Shown piece by piece: positions 25,574 through 34,014 of a stretch of DNA of 64,000 nucleotides. The first letter of the stretch is position 1. Every line of letters begins with the position of its first letter. The stretch covers positions 16,196-80,195 of the forward strand of contig JADHSZ010000006.1 of assembly GCA_016776635.1 (NCBI GenBank), given 5' to 3'. Position numbers and translations under genes: made by a program. Below the pieces are notes generated by a model. The model did no database searches. It saw nothing but the letters and a program-made list of their open reading frames with translations, and was not told the origin of the DNA. This DNA comes from Alphaproteobacteria bacterium (lineage in GTDB: Bacteria > Pseudomonadota > Alphaproteobacteria > UBA11136).

Positions 25574-26431
25574 CTAGAAGGGCAGGATCACGTCCATGAT
25601 CTGCGAGCCGTAGCGCGGCTGTTGCACATCCATGAGCTGTCCCTCGCCGCCATAGGTAATTCGTGCCTCGGCGATCTGGTCGTAATTGACGGTGTTGGTC
25701 TTGGTGATGTCTTCGCGGCGAATGATGCCGTCCACCTGGAGAATCCTGACATCGAAATTGACGCTGACCTCCTGGCTGGCGGTGATCACCATATTACCGT
25801 TGGGCAGGACCTGTGAGACGAGACCCGCCAGCTTCAGGTTGATGGTGTCAGAGCGGGTAACGCTTCCCAGTCCCACATTGGAAAGATTGCTGGCGGTATT
25901 GAAGAACTGCTGGCCGAGATCGTTGTCGGAAACGCCGACGTCGAAATCACCACCGCCGGTGCCCGTCACGTTGTTGGTGTTGCCGAAGATGGATTCGGGT
26001 AGAACCTTGGCGAGCATGGCGGGATCCTGGTAGCCGAACAGGCCGGTGAGCGACATGTCATCCGAGTTGGCGCGGGTCCGTGTGGTGGTGTTGGAGAGGG
26101 TGGCGCTGTCGGCGATGGTAATGATGACCGAGATCAGATCGCCCACATCCCGGGCCCGGGTATCCTTGAAGAAGGTCTTGGCGCCCGTCCGCCACAGTGA
26201 ATTGGGATTGTGCATGACCGGCTGTGGCGCCGGCATGGGCATGGTGACGGGTTCATAATCGGGCTCCAGGACCGGATTGGCGATGGCCGAGACCTCGGGC
26301 GCGCTGCCGATATCAGACAGGCGCGAGAACATGTTGCAGGCCGAGAGGGCGAGCGCGGCAACAAGGATGACCGAAACCCGGCCGAGATGTCGCAGCGGCG
26401 TGCGTGCGGATGTGTGTAAAAGCGGCTTCAT
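25574..26431 (-). CDS. flgH: Flagellar L-ring lipoprotein FlgH
   Basis: The 285-residue protein has a signal peptide with a lipobox (LALSAC, Cys around residue 32). The core is FlgH: SLWRTGAKTFFKDTRARDVG and, later, GNMVITASQEVSVNFDVRIL. It ends GSQIMDVILPF. FlgH forms the outer-membrane L ring. I chose the ATG at 26431 over one at 26503 because AGGAAGG precedes it and the earlier start would overlap flgA. Confidence 0.95.
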   Translation of the reverse strand: MKPLLHTSARTPLRHLGRVSVILVAALALSACNMFSRLSDIGSAPEVSAIANPVLEPDYEPVTMPMPAPQPVMHNPNSLWRTGAKTFFKDTRARDVGDLISVIITIADSATLSNTTTRTRANSDDMSLTGLFGYQDPAMLAKVLPESIFGNTNNVTGTGGGDFDVGVSDNDLGQQFFNTASNLSNVGLGSVTRSDTINLKLAGLVSQVLPNGNMVITASQEVSVNFDVRILQVDGIIRREDITKTNTVNYDQIAEARITYGGEGQLMDVQQPRYGSQIMDVILPF

Positions 26432-26459
26432 TTTGTTTTCCTTCCTAACGAATCCTGGC

Positions 26460-27494
26460 CTAACGGGCCCAGGCCTGCTGGGCCGCGGGGTTGCCGCTGC
26501 CATCGGCCGGCACCTGAACGGTGTTGGAGTTCAGGATGATGGCGTCAATGACTCGCTGGCTTTTGGTGTTCATGATTCTCACTGTGTCGCCCAGGCTGCC
26601 TTCCTCTTCGGCGCGGCCCTTCATGGAAATGGTCATGTTGGGCACCTTGAGCAGAATCCTCACCGAGGCGTTCTTCTTGATCATGACGGGCCGTCTGAGG
26701 TCGCCGTCGCGCAAGGGAATTCCCGGACGGAACCAGCGCCGCGGCGTCATCCCGACGATCTGTTCCGGCCTGGTAAGGGTGTTGTCCTGGACATCGCGCG
26801 AGCGTGCCTTGATCCAGTTGATATCACCCTTGGCGATGGTTTCGCCCGGTTTGACCTGGTGCCGCAGAACCGGAATTTTCGCGACCTCGTAAATGCGTCC
26901 CGTGGCGCGTTCCGACTTGGCGTCGGGGGTTATGATAGTGGCGGTGAAGCGCCCCATGCGATCATCAATCACGAGATTGTTCACGCTCAGCCGCACGTCG
27001 GCGGTAACCGGGACATGGAACTTCAGATTGCGGTTGTCGAGCTCGATCTCGAATGACTTGCCATCTTTTTCCTTGGCGATGGCCGCGAGCAGGGCCGCCT
27101 TGATATCGGAAAAAAGGATGGTCTGGCTGGCGCGCTCCACCACGGCATGGTCGTAGGCGCCCATGGGCTTCCATGACAGATTGTGGCTGCGGGCGATAGT
27201 GGTGAGCCACTTGGCGTCATAGATCGCCTTGCGGCCCAGCGTCGGCGCCGGAGCCACCACCACATGGCTGTTTTTTCCCACGTTTTCGAACAGGTCGCCG
27301 AGACGGATAACCTTGCCGTCAACCACCGGATTAGGGTTAAGGACCACGTTGGGTTTCATGACCGTGCCTGAGTCCAGGAACTGTGGCGCGTCGGGAAGCA
27401 ATGTCCCGGCCCGGGCCGTGCCCATCCACAGGAATGCCGTGCACAGAAAGACGGTGGCGACGGCCAGGGCAAGGTAAGCTGTGGATTTCATCAT
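26460..27494 (-). CDS. flgA: P-ring assembly chaperone FlgA
   Basis: The 344-residue product has a signal peptide (to about residue 29, MGTARA) and a C-terminal SAF-like FlgA domain (about 205-344) with PGETIAKGDINWIKARS and RRWFRPGIPLRDGDLRRP. FlgA is a periplasmic chaperone for FlgI. It is longer than enterobacterial FlgA because of an N-terminal domain (about 45-200). Two adjacent ATGs (27494 and 27491) are both suitably placed after GAGGATAGG. Confidence 0.92.
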   Translation of the reverse strand: MMKSTAYLALAVATVFLCTAFLWMGTARAGTLLPDAPQFLDSGTVMKPNVVLNPNPVVDGKVIRLGDLFENVGKNSHVVVAPAPTLGRKAIYDAKWLTTIARSHNLSWKPMGAYDHAVVERASQTILFSDIKAALLAAIAKEKDGKSFEIELDNRNLKFHVPVTADVRLSVNNLVIDDRMGRFTATIITPDAKSERATGRIYEVAKIPVLRHQVKPGETIAKGDINWIKARSRDVQDNTLTRPEQIVGMTPRRWFRPGIPLRDGDLRRPVMIKKNASVRILLKVPNMTISMKGRAEEEGSLGDTVRIMNTKSQRVIDAIILNSNTVQVPADGSGNPAAQQAWAR

Positions 27495-27525
27495 CCTATC
27501 CTCTCACTCTATTCCCTCACGGGGC

Positions 27526-28311
27526 CTAGCGGACGTTGTTGGCGGTTTGCAGCATCTGATCGGATGTCTCAATGACCTTGGAGTTCATCTCATAGGCGCG
27601 CTGGGCGGTGATGAGATTGGTGATCTCGGTGACCACGTCCACGTTGGAGGTCTCAAGGAAGCCCTGAAGAAGGGTGCCGAAACCGGTGGTGCCGGCATTG
27701 CCCGTGGTGGGCGATCCCGAGGCCGGGGTTTCCTTGAACAGGTTCTGCCCCATCGCTACCAGACCCACTTCGTTGGGGAAGGAGGCCAGGGTAATCTGGC
27801 CGGCGATGGTGGGGGTGTTGGAATTGGGAACCGTGACCTGAACCTGGCCGCTGGTGTTGACGGTGACTTCCAGCGCGTTGCTGGGGATGGAGATAGTCGG
27901 GGTCAGGTTGAAGCCATCGGCGGTGACCATCTGGCCGTCGGCGCTGAGCTGGAACGAGCCGGCGCGGGTATAGGCGGTTTCGCCGCTGGGCATGGTGATC
28001 TGGAAATAGCCCTTGCCCTGGATCGCCAGGTCGAGGGGATTTTCCGTCAGTTCCAGATTGCCCTGTTCACTAATGCGGTAGACGGCGGCGGGGCGGACGC
28101 CCAGGCCAAGCTGGATGCCGGCCGGAACAATGGTGCCGGTATCCGATGACGTGGAACCCACACGGCGCTGGTTCTGATACAGCAGATCCTGGAATTCAGT
28201 CCGCTGGCGCTTGAAGGCGGTGGTGTTCATATTGGCGATATTATTGGCAATCACCTCCACATTAAGCTGTTGGGATGACATTCCGGTGGCGGCGATACTT
28301 AAAGCTCTCAT
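27526..28311 (-). CDS. flgG: Distal rod protein FlgG
   Basis: The 261-residue protein is a close match in length and sequence to FlgG: MRALSIAATGMSSQQLNVEV at the start, NIANMNTTAFKRQRTEFQDL, and a C-terminal block TNLITAQRAYEMNSKVIETS. FlgG forms the distal rod spanning the cell wall. GGAAGGA precedes the ATG. It is 86 bp downstream of flgF. Confidence 0.96.
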   Translation of the reverse strand: MRALSIAATGMSSQQLNVEVIANNIANMNTTAFKRQRTEFQDLLYQNQRRVGSTSSDTGTIVPAGIQLGLGVRPAAVYRISEQGNLELTENPLDLAIQGKGYFQITMPSGETAYTRAGSFQLSADGQMVTADGFNLTPTISIPSNALEVTVNTSGQVQVTVPNSNTPTIAGQITLASFPNEVGLVAMGQNLFKETPASGSPTTGNAGTTGFGTLLQGFLETSNVDVVTEITNLITAQRAYEMNSKVIETSDQMLQTANNVR

Positions 28312-28397
28312 GGTTCTCTTCCTTCCGTCCTGTCTCTTTAAAATCGGTGAATCTGATTCTGTGGTTACGGGTTTATCTGCGAGTTACGGTTTCTGAC

Positions 28398-29144
28398 TCA
28401 GACCTGGCGTGTAAGCTTGTCCACGGCGTCCCGTTCCAGCTGATGTTCGGTTTCGGACAGCTTGGCAATGGATTCGTAGGCGCGGTGGACCTGAATCATC
28501 CGGGTCATCTGAAGGATGGGCTGGACGTTGGATTCCTCGAACATGCCCTGGAGAAGCTCTACATCCTCGACCGCATTGGGCCGCTGGTTGGTCCTGTAGA
28601 GACCGTTTCCGATCTTCTCCATGTTCTGCAGGTTGTCGAATGTCACCACCTCCAGGGTGCCGATCAGTCCCTCTTCGTTGAGGGGGCTGTTATCGCCGCC
28701 CAGCCGTTCGATGGAAACCGTGCCATCGGTGGCGATGGAGACCTTGCTGGCATCGGGCGGGATGACTCCACCGCCTTGGATAACCAGGCCGCCATTGGTG
28801 ACGAGACGCCCGGTGGCGTCCAGGGTCATGCGGCCGTTGCGGGTGTAGAGGGGGCCGTTGGGGCCGTCCACCACCAGGAATCCCTCACCGGATATGGCCA
28901 CGTCGAGGTCGCTGCCGGTCTCGGTGAAGGGGCCTTGGTCCATGTTGCGGAATTCGGCGATGTCTTCCACATAGTGCAGCTTCTTGCCCTCGTCATTGGT
29001 GATGAGGTGCTGGATGAACATCAGGGATTCGCTCTTGTAGGAAGGCGTCTGCGAATTGGCGATGTTATTGGCGACGGTATCCATCTGCCGGCGCAGAACC
29101 ATCTGCCGTGACAAGGCGATTGCTGATGCATTTTCTAAGGCCAT
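28398..29144 (-). CDS. flgF: Proximal rod protein FlgF
   Basis: The 248-residue protein has the rod signature RRQMDTVANNIANSQTPSYK and the C-terminal VHRAYESIAKLSETEHQLER region of FlgF. I chose the ATG at 29144 over 29210 because MALENASAIALSRQ fits the family and because the earlier start lies beyond the predicted transcription start. It heads the rod/ring operon flgF-flgG-flgA-flgH. Confidence 0.93.
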   Translation of the reverse strand: MALENASAIALSRQMVLRRQMDTVANNIANSQTPSYKSESLMFIQHLITNDEGKKLHYVEDIAEFRNMDQGPFTETGSDLDVAISGEGFLVVDGPNGPLYTRNGRMTLDATGRLVTNGGLVIQGGGVIPPDASKVSIATDGTVSIERLGGDNSPLNEEGLIGTLEVVTFDNLQNMEKIGNGLYRTNQRPNAVEDVELLQGMFEESNVQPILQMTRMIQVHRAYESIAKLSETEHQLERDAVDKLTRQV

Positions 29145-29198
29145 GATGGTTTCCCACGCAAAATGATATGCAAAATGACAAAAATTCATGCCTCCATC

Positions 29199-29214
29199 TG
29201 CATATGGCATGCCA
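29199..29214 (-). promoter_or_regulatory. Sigma-54 promoter of the flgF operon
   Basis: On the minus strand the sequence is TGGCATGCCATATGCA, with the GG-N10-GC spacing and only two departures (C6 to T, T12 to A) from TGGCACG-N4-TTGCA. The predicted leader is about 43 nt. Confidence 0.75.
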
Positions 29215-29286
29215 AAAATAAAATCTAATTAAATCAATATATTAGAGGGATGTTGAGAGCGGGCGCCGGGCGCTGGGAAGGGTTTT

Positions 29287-29302
29287 CGGCAGGGTTTGCC
29301 GG
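29287..29302. promoter_or_regulatory. Dyad CGGCA-N5-TGCCG upstream of flgF
   Basis: CGGCAGGGTTTGCCGG is centred about 80 bp upstream of the flgF -24 element and matches the palindrome upstream of flgI (pattern CGGCARRGTTTGCCGG). Further half-sites, TTGCC at 29310 and CGGCAAA at 29321, lie just beyond. Probably the activator site for this sigma-54 promoter. Confidence 0.6.
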
Positions 29303-29328
29303 GCATATCTTGCCTTGGGGCGGCAAAG

Positions 29329-29619
29329 CTTTCTGATAGGGCCGCGGGGCCGTGATCCAGCCCTTGCAAACCCTTGCTCAGGGGCGCAGATTAGGAAGGA
29401 GAAAGATGAAATTGTGAATTGGGGCCGGCGGGGCCCGTGGCGATGGCGACTATGATTTCTTTACCGGATTTTTCAACTTATCGTTAATGTTAGATAAATT
29501 ATTCATGTATACTGTGCGCTGGCAATCCGTCCCCGAGCTTTAATCGTGGGAAGTCGATTGTGGCGTGGATTCCCGTATTCGCGCTCTGGTGTTTTACGAG
29601 TTTAGTTTAAGGTAAGGCC
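29329..29619. other. fliL upstream region without a gene
   Basis: The rest of the 475-bp flgF-fliL gap has no open frame I would call a gene. A possible -10 TATACT lies at 29508-29513 with a poor -35 (TTAATG) 18 bp before it, about 110 bp upstream of fliL. No sigma-54 site was found on the + strand, so how the fliL operon is driven is unclear. Confidence 0.4.
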
Positions 29620-30189
29620 ATGGCTGACGAAGACGACGAAGAAGATTACGAAGACGACGACGAAGACGGCGAAGACGATGATGAAGAAGGAGAAGGCGGA
29701 AAGGGCGGCTTAAGTGGGAAGCAAACCGTCCTTTTTGTGGCGCTTCCCGTCGCTCTTCTCATCGGAATCGGAGCCTGGCTGTTCATCAGTGGTGTTTTTA
29801 GCGGTGGAGACGGAGATGAGGCCGCCGACGGGACCGTTGCCGAAGACGGGTCCGAGGCCGGTGGTGAGGGTGCTGCGCCAGGGGCGGCGGCGTTTTATGA
29901 GATGCCTGAGCTCTTGGTAAACCTTAATACCACGGGCCGCAGGTCGAGCTTTTTGAAGATCAAGGTCAGCCTGGAACTGGCCAGTCAGGCGGAAGTTGCC
30001 AAGCTTGAGGTGGTCATGCCTCGTGTAGTGGATAATTTTCAGGTCTATCTCCGCGAATTGCGGGCCGAGGACCTGCGCGGTTCGGCGGGTATTCACCGCC
30101 TTCGCGAAGAACTTCTGGCCCGGGTCAAGGTCGCCGCCCAGCCAGCCGTGGTTAATGATGTTCTCTTTAAGGAAATTCTTGTCCAGTAA
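29620..30189 (+). CDS. fliL: Flagellar basal body protein FliL
   Basis: The 189-residue protein begins with about 30 residues of almost pure Asp/Glu, then a single membrane segment (about 36-60, VLFVALPVALLIGIGAWLFI) and a periplasmic domain (about 90-189) ending VVNDVLFKEILVQ, as in FliL. FliL encircles the stator and supports torque. The very acidic cytoplasmic N-terminus is unusual. AAGGTAAGG precedes the ATG. It leads the fliL-fliM-motor operon. Confidence 0.92.
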   Translation: MADEDDEEDYEDDDEDGEDDDEEGEGGKGGLSGKQTVLFVALPVALLIGIGAWLFISGVFSGGDGDEAADGTVAEDGSEAGGEGAAPGAAAFYEMPELLVNLNTTGRRSSFLKIKVSLELASQAEVAKLEVVMPRVVDNFQVYLRELRAEDLRGSAGIHRLREELLARVKVAAQPAVVNDVLFKEILVQ

Positions 30190-30200
30190 GGGACGCTGAC

Positions 30201-31442
30201 ATGTCGGATGCGAGTGAAGAGGTCGCCGAGGCAACGGAAGCCGAGGAAGCCGCCAATTCAGGAGAGATGAGCGAGGACGAGCGCCTCGCCGCCGAATGGG
30301 CCGCCGCGGAAGGTGAGGACGGTGGTGAGGGCGGCGACGGCGGCGACGGCATGAGCGAAGAGGAACGCGCCGCCGCCGAGTGGGAGTCCATGGCCGACGA
30401 GGAAGGGGCCGAAGGGGCTGAAGGGGCTGAAGGAGGCGGGGGAGAGGTGCCCGGCCAGGCGACCCGTGTCCTCGATCAGGACGAAATCGACAGCCTTCTT
30501 GGCTTTGGCGACGATGATGGCGGCGGTGAGACCACCGGCGTCATGGCCATCATCAACAGCGCGCTTGTCTCCTACGAACGCCTGCCCATGCTCGAGGTGG
30601 TCTTCGATCGCCTGGTGCGCATGTTGTCCACCAGCCTGCGTAATTTCACCTCCGACAACGTGGAAGTCTCCCTCGATAACATCACTTCCGTGCGTTTTGG
30701 GGATTACCTCAACAGCATCCCCTTACCCGCCATGCTGTCGGTGTTTATCGCCGAGGAATGGGACAATTACGGCCTGGTGACCGTTGACAGTTCCCTGATC
30801 TACTCGATCGTCGACGTTCTGCTCGGCGGGCGGCGGGGCACCGCGCCCATGCGTATCGAGGGCCGCCCCTATACCACCATCGAACGCACCTTGGTGAGCC
30901 GCCTGATCCAGGTCTTTCTTTCCGATCTGAGTTCGGCTTTCGATCCCTTGAGTCCCGTCATCTTCCGCTCTGAACGTCTCGAGACCAACCCCCGCTTCGC
31001 CACTATTGCCCGTCCCGCCAATGCCGCCATTTTGACCCGGCTGCGTATCGACATGGAAGACCGCGGCGGCAAGCTCGATCTCCTGCTTCCCTACGCCACC
31101 CTGGAGCCGGTTCGTGAGCTGTTGCTGCAGATGTTCATGGGTGAGAAATTCGGCCGCGATTCGATCTGGGAAAACCATCTCGCCAAGGAGCTGTGGTCCA
31201 CGGATGTGGCTATAGATGCCGTGCTGGACCGCGTTCCCATGAGTCTGGGGAGTGTTCTCAACCTCAAGATCGGCGACCATATTCCCCTTAATGTCACCGA
31301 TGATTCGGACATTGAAATGACCTGCGGGGAGCGGGTTCTGTTCCTTGGGAAAATGGGGCGCAAGGGCCGTAATATCGCCGTGCGTCTGTTCGAGGAAGTG
31401 GGGCCAAAGGTGGATGAATTCGCCGAGGAAGAGTTGGGATGA
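30201..31442 (+). CDS. fliM: Flagellar motor switch protein FliM with acidic N-terminal extension
   Basis: Residues 110-413 are standard FliM, with MLSTSLRNFTSDNVEVSLDN, the middle CheC-like domain, and a C-terminal SpoA-like domain with GRKGRNIAVRLFEEV. FliM is part of the C ring and binds CheY-P. The CheY-binding motif, LDQDEIDSLLGFG, lies around residue 90 rather than at the extreme N-terminus. It is preceded by a Glu/Ala/Gly-rich extension carrying two copies of an MSEDER-AAEW motif (around residues 23 and 50). AAGGGA precedes the ATG. Confidence 0.94.
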   Translation: MSDASEEVAEATEAEEAANSGEMSEDERLAAEWAAAEGEDGGEGGDGGDGMSEEERAAAEWESMADEEGAEGAEGAEGGGGEVPGQATRVLDQDEIDSLLGFGDDDGGGETTGVMAIINSALVSYERLPMLEVVFDRLVRMLSTSLRNFTSDNVEVSLDNITSVRFGDYLNSIPLPAMLSVFIAEEWDNYGLVTVDSSLIYSIVDVLLGGRRGTAPMRIEGRPYTTIERTLVSRLIQVFLSDLSSAFDPLSPVIFRSERLETNPRFATIARPANAAILTRLRIDMEDRGGKLDLLLPYATLEPVRELLLQMFMGEKFGRDSIWENHLAKELWSTDVAIDAVLDRVPMSLGSVLNLKIGDHIPLNVTDDSDIEMTCGERVLFLGKMGRKGRNIAVRLFEEVGPKVDEFAEEELG

Positions 31443-31882
31443 TTGCTCTTTTCACCGATGGTATGATCGCAATTCTTCTTGTTGTCACAATAGTTTATTG
31501 CATTATCTTAAGTAAACGTCTTAATTCATTCCGGCGCAATGAGGCCGAGTTTCAAAGCCTCGTTTCCAGCTTCAACCAAGCCACGGCCCGTGCCGAGGAC
31601 AGCATTATCGCCCTGCGCGAAACCGCCGAACACATCCGTGGCAATCTGCACATGGAAGTCGAAGACGCCAAGACTCTCTACGAGGATCTCACCTTCATCA
31701 TCGAGAGGGGGGATAGCTTGGCCAATCGTCTGGGCGGCGTGTCTTCGTCTTCGGGAGAGACGGTGGCCGATGCCTCCGAAGCGGGAGGCGATGAAGACAA
31801 CTCCGAGGCTGACGACATTGAATCCTCCGTGCGTTCCAGAGCCGAGAAAGAATTGATCAAGACCCTGAATGCCTCTCGTTGA
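31439..31882 (+). CDS. Membrane-anchored coiled-coil flagellar-operon protein (DUF6468-like)
   Basis: The 147-residue protein has one N-terminal membrane segment (about 5-24, MIAILLVVTIVYCIILSKRL), then a predicted coiled coil (about 28-95), then an acidic tail. It overlaps fliM by 4 bp (ATGA), so it is translationally coupled. Similar small proteins follow fliM in alphaproteobacterial flagellar operons and have been grouped as DUF6468. The family name is from memory; function is unknown. Confidence 0.75.
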   Translation: MIALFTDGMIAILLVVTIVYCIILSKRLNSFRRNEAEFQSLVSSFNQATARAEDSIIALRETAEHIRGNLHMEVEDAKTLYEDLTFIIERGDSLANRLGGVSSSSGETVADASEAGGDEDNSEADDIESSVRSRAEKELIKTLNASR

Positions 31883-31978
31883 GGCGGTGGGAATACGGGT
31901 GTTGGGGCTGTCGGGCGTCACCGTGGGAAAGCTTTGTGCGGAAAGGCCTTATGGCAAAATGAATATGCGGAAAAAATC

Positions 31979-32707
31979 ATGAAACTTCCTTTCAGGCTCT
32001 TGCCGGTTACAGTCTTTGTGGCGGTCCTGATGCTCACTCTTCGTGCCGGGCAATTCTGGAGCGGTCTGGAGGAAATGGCCGATTCCGTCTCTATCGCCCC
32101 GTCACAGGCGCAAACGGCCGATGAAGAGGAGGCCGAAGGAACCCTTGATGACACCGGCGATGAGGAAGTTTTCGACGATGACGAAATGATGGCCGACGGC
32201 GAAGAAATGGACGAGGAAGAGGAAGAACAGGAATTTACTGAATCCGAAGTGGAAATGCTGCAGAAACTGGCTGAACGCCGCCAGGCCCTGGAACGCCGCT
32301 CACGGGAAATCGAGATGCGCGAAGGCTTGCTGGAAGCCGCCGAGAAGCGGATTGAATCCAAAATTTCCGAGCTCAAGACCCTGCAGTCCACAATCGAAGG
32401 GCTGATCGTCAAATATGACGAACAGGAAGAAACCAATCTCAAAAGCCTGGTCAAAATTTATGAGAGCATGAAACCAAAGGATGCGGCGCGCATCTTCGAG
32501 CAGCTTGAAATGACGATCCTTCTGGAAGTGGTGGACCGCATGAGCGAACGCAAGGTGGCGCCGGTTCTGGCCAAGATGGACCCGGTCAAGGCCCAGGCGC
32601 TGACCACTGAAATCGCCTTGCGCCGCCATTTTCCGAAAGGTGATGATGAACTGGGCGGGCTTCAGGGAGAGGCCGCCCCCGATACCGGCGTCAATCCGGG
32701 AGGATGA
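31979..32707 (+). CDS. motE: MotE-like flagellar protein (MgtE N-domain)
   Basis: The 242-residue protein has an N-terminal signal or anchor (about 5-25), an acidic stretch, a coiled coil (about 80-165) and a C-terminal MgtE-N-like helical domain (about 155-215) with KPKDAARIFEQLEMTILLEV. In Sinorhizobium MotE is the periplasmic chaperone of MotC, which binds MotB. I chose the ATG at 31979 because it gives a clean signal sequence; the frame extends to 31934. No conventional MotC gene is present here, but a large exported TPR protein follows motB. Confidence 0.8.
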   Translation: MKLPFRLLPVTVFVAVLMLTLRAGQFWSGLEEMADSVSIAPSQAQTADEEEAEGTLDDTGDEEVFDDDEMMADGEEMDEEEEEQEFTESEVEMLQKLAERRQALERRSREIEMREGLLEAAEKRIESKISELKTLQSTIEGLIVKYDEQEETNLKSLVKIYESMKPKDAARIFEQLEMTILLEVVDRMSERKVAPVLAKMDPVKAQALTTEIALRRHFPKGDDELGGLQGEAAPDTGVNPGG

Positions 32708-32892
32708 TGGCGGGTTCTCTCCGGAGAACCGAGGAAGCCCTTTTGAAGGGCTCTTACGAATCCATATCCGATCTGGAAAAAAGTGTGTGGATTATTCGCT
32801 TTATTAACCATATTAACTTTGATTTAACTCCAAAGCGGGTAGAGATAAGCGATAAGAGTACCCACGTGTCTGGCAAATCTTCGTTGGAGTGA
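32704..32892 (+). CDS. Small hypothetical ORF between motE and cheY
   Basis: A 62-codon frame starts with ATGATG overlapping the motE stop by 4 bp, as other genes in this operon do, and ends 3 bp before the cheY ATG. The product has no recognised domain. Its AT-richer second half includes a stretch resembling an intergenic promoter, so it may be a leader region for cheY and not a gene. Confidence 0.3.
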   Translation: MMAGSLRRTEEALLKGSYESISDLEKSVWIIRFINHINFDLTPKRVEISDKSTHVSGKSSLE

Positions 32893-32895
32893 TCG

Positions 32896-33282
32896 ATGGC
32901 TGTCGATATGAATATGAACGTCCTCATCGTGGACGACTACAAGACCATGCTGCGGATCATCCGCAATCTGCTCAAGCAGCTCGGCTTCAACAATGTGGAT
33001 GAAGCCACTGATGGCAGCGAAGCCCTGATAAAGCTTCGGGAAAAGAATTTCGGCTTGGTGATTTCCGACTGGAATATGGAGCCCATGACCGGTCTTCAGT
33101 TATTGCGCGAGGTGCGTGCCGACGCCAACCTCAAGGCCATGCCCTTCATCATGATCACGGCGGAAAGCAAAACCGAGAATGTGGTCGCCGCCAAGGAAGC
33201 CGGCGTCAACAACTACATCGTCAAGCCGTTCAATGCCGCCACGCTCAAGGGTAAGCTGACAAGTGTCCTCGGCCCGTTCTAG
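32896..33282 (+). CDS. cheY: Chemotaxis response regulator CheY
   Basis: The 128-residue single receiver domain has the acidic pair D13-D14, phospho-acceptor D58, T88 and K110, and the CheY-like WNMEPMTGLQLLREVRA block. Phosphorylated CheY binds FliM to change flagellar rotation. TTGGAGTG precedes the ATG. It lies next to cheZ and in the fliM operon, which supports a direct motor role. Confidence 0.95.
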   Translation: MAVDMNMNVLIVDDYKTMLRIIRNLLKQLGFNNVDEATDGSEALIKLREKNFGLVISDWNMEPMTGLQLLREVRADANLKAMPFIMITAESKTENVVAAKEAGVNNYIVKPFNAATLKGKLTSVLGPF

Positions 33283-33324
33283 AACGGGATCGGCGCAACA
33301 CACGCAATGTAGAGGTACCCGGCC

Positions 33325-34002
33325 ATGTCTGATCGTGAGGCAGACGCTGAACTGGAATCGCGACTCGCTGCGCTAAAGGACAAATACGGCGAAAAAGTCC
33401 CCATTACCGAACTGGTCGAGGTGGTCCAGGACGTGCTCGCCACGCTGCATGGCGACCTGTCTTCACAGGATATGCACATCTACCAGGAGATCGAATCCCT
33501 GGTTCAGTATATTCACTCCGCCAAGGAGGAGATTGCCGCCCTGTGCCCCGAGGAAATCAGCGCCGAGCATATTCCAACCGCCACCGATGAACTCGACGCC
33601 ATTGTCCTCGCCACCGAAGAAGCCACGGGCACCATTCTCGACACCGCCGAAAAACTGATGGAAATAGGTTCGGGACTGGAGGGAGAAGAGGGCGGGAAAA
33701 TAGTCGATGGCGTTACCACAATCTTCGAGGCCTGCAATTTCCAGGACATTACCGGCCAGCGCATCGGCAAGGTGGTGACGGCATTGCGCCACATCGAGGA
33801 AAAGGTGGAGGCTCTTGCCGCGGCCTTTGGCGAAGACATCAAGGCGGCGGGCGCAAAACTGCGGGAGGAGAAAGAGAAGGAAGCCAAGGAAAAGGCCGGC
33901 GCAGACAAGCCATCCGATGAAGACCTTCTCCACGGGCCTCAGATGGAGAACGAGGCCACGTCCCAGGAAGATATCGACGCCCTTCTCGACAGCTTCGATT
34001 AA
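33325..34002 (+). CDS. cheZ: Chemotaxis protein phosphatase CheZ
   Basis: The 225-residue helical protein has the CheZ catalytic block ACNFQDITGQRIGKVV with D141 and Q145 in the positions needed for CheY-P dephosphorylation. The C-terminus, SQEDIDALLDSFD, is the CheY-binding peptide and resembles the motif in FliM. AGAGG precedes the ATG. CheZ is less common in alphaproteobacteria, many of which use phosphate-sink CheY proteins instead, so signal termination here is probably enzymatic. Confidence 0.94.
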   Translation: MSDREADAELESRLAALKDKYGEKVPITELVEVVQDVLATLHGDLSSQDMHIYQEIESLVQYIHSAKEEIAALCPEEISAEHIPTATDELDAIVLATEEATGTILDTAEKLMEIGSGLEGEEGGKIVDGVTTIFEACNFQDITGQRIGKVVTALRHIEEKVEALAAAFGEDIKAAGAKLREEKEKEAKEKAGADKPSDEDLLHGPQMENEATSQEDIDALLDSFD

Positions 34003-34014
34003 TACTAATACGCC

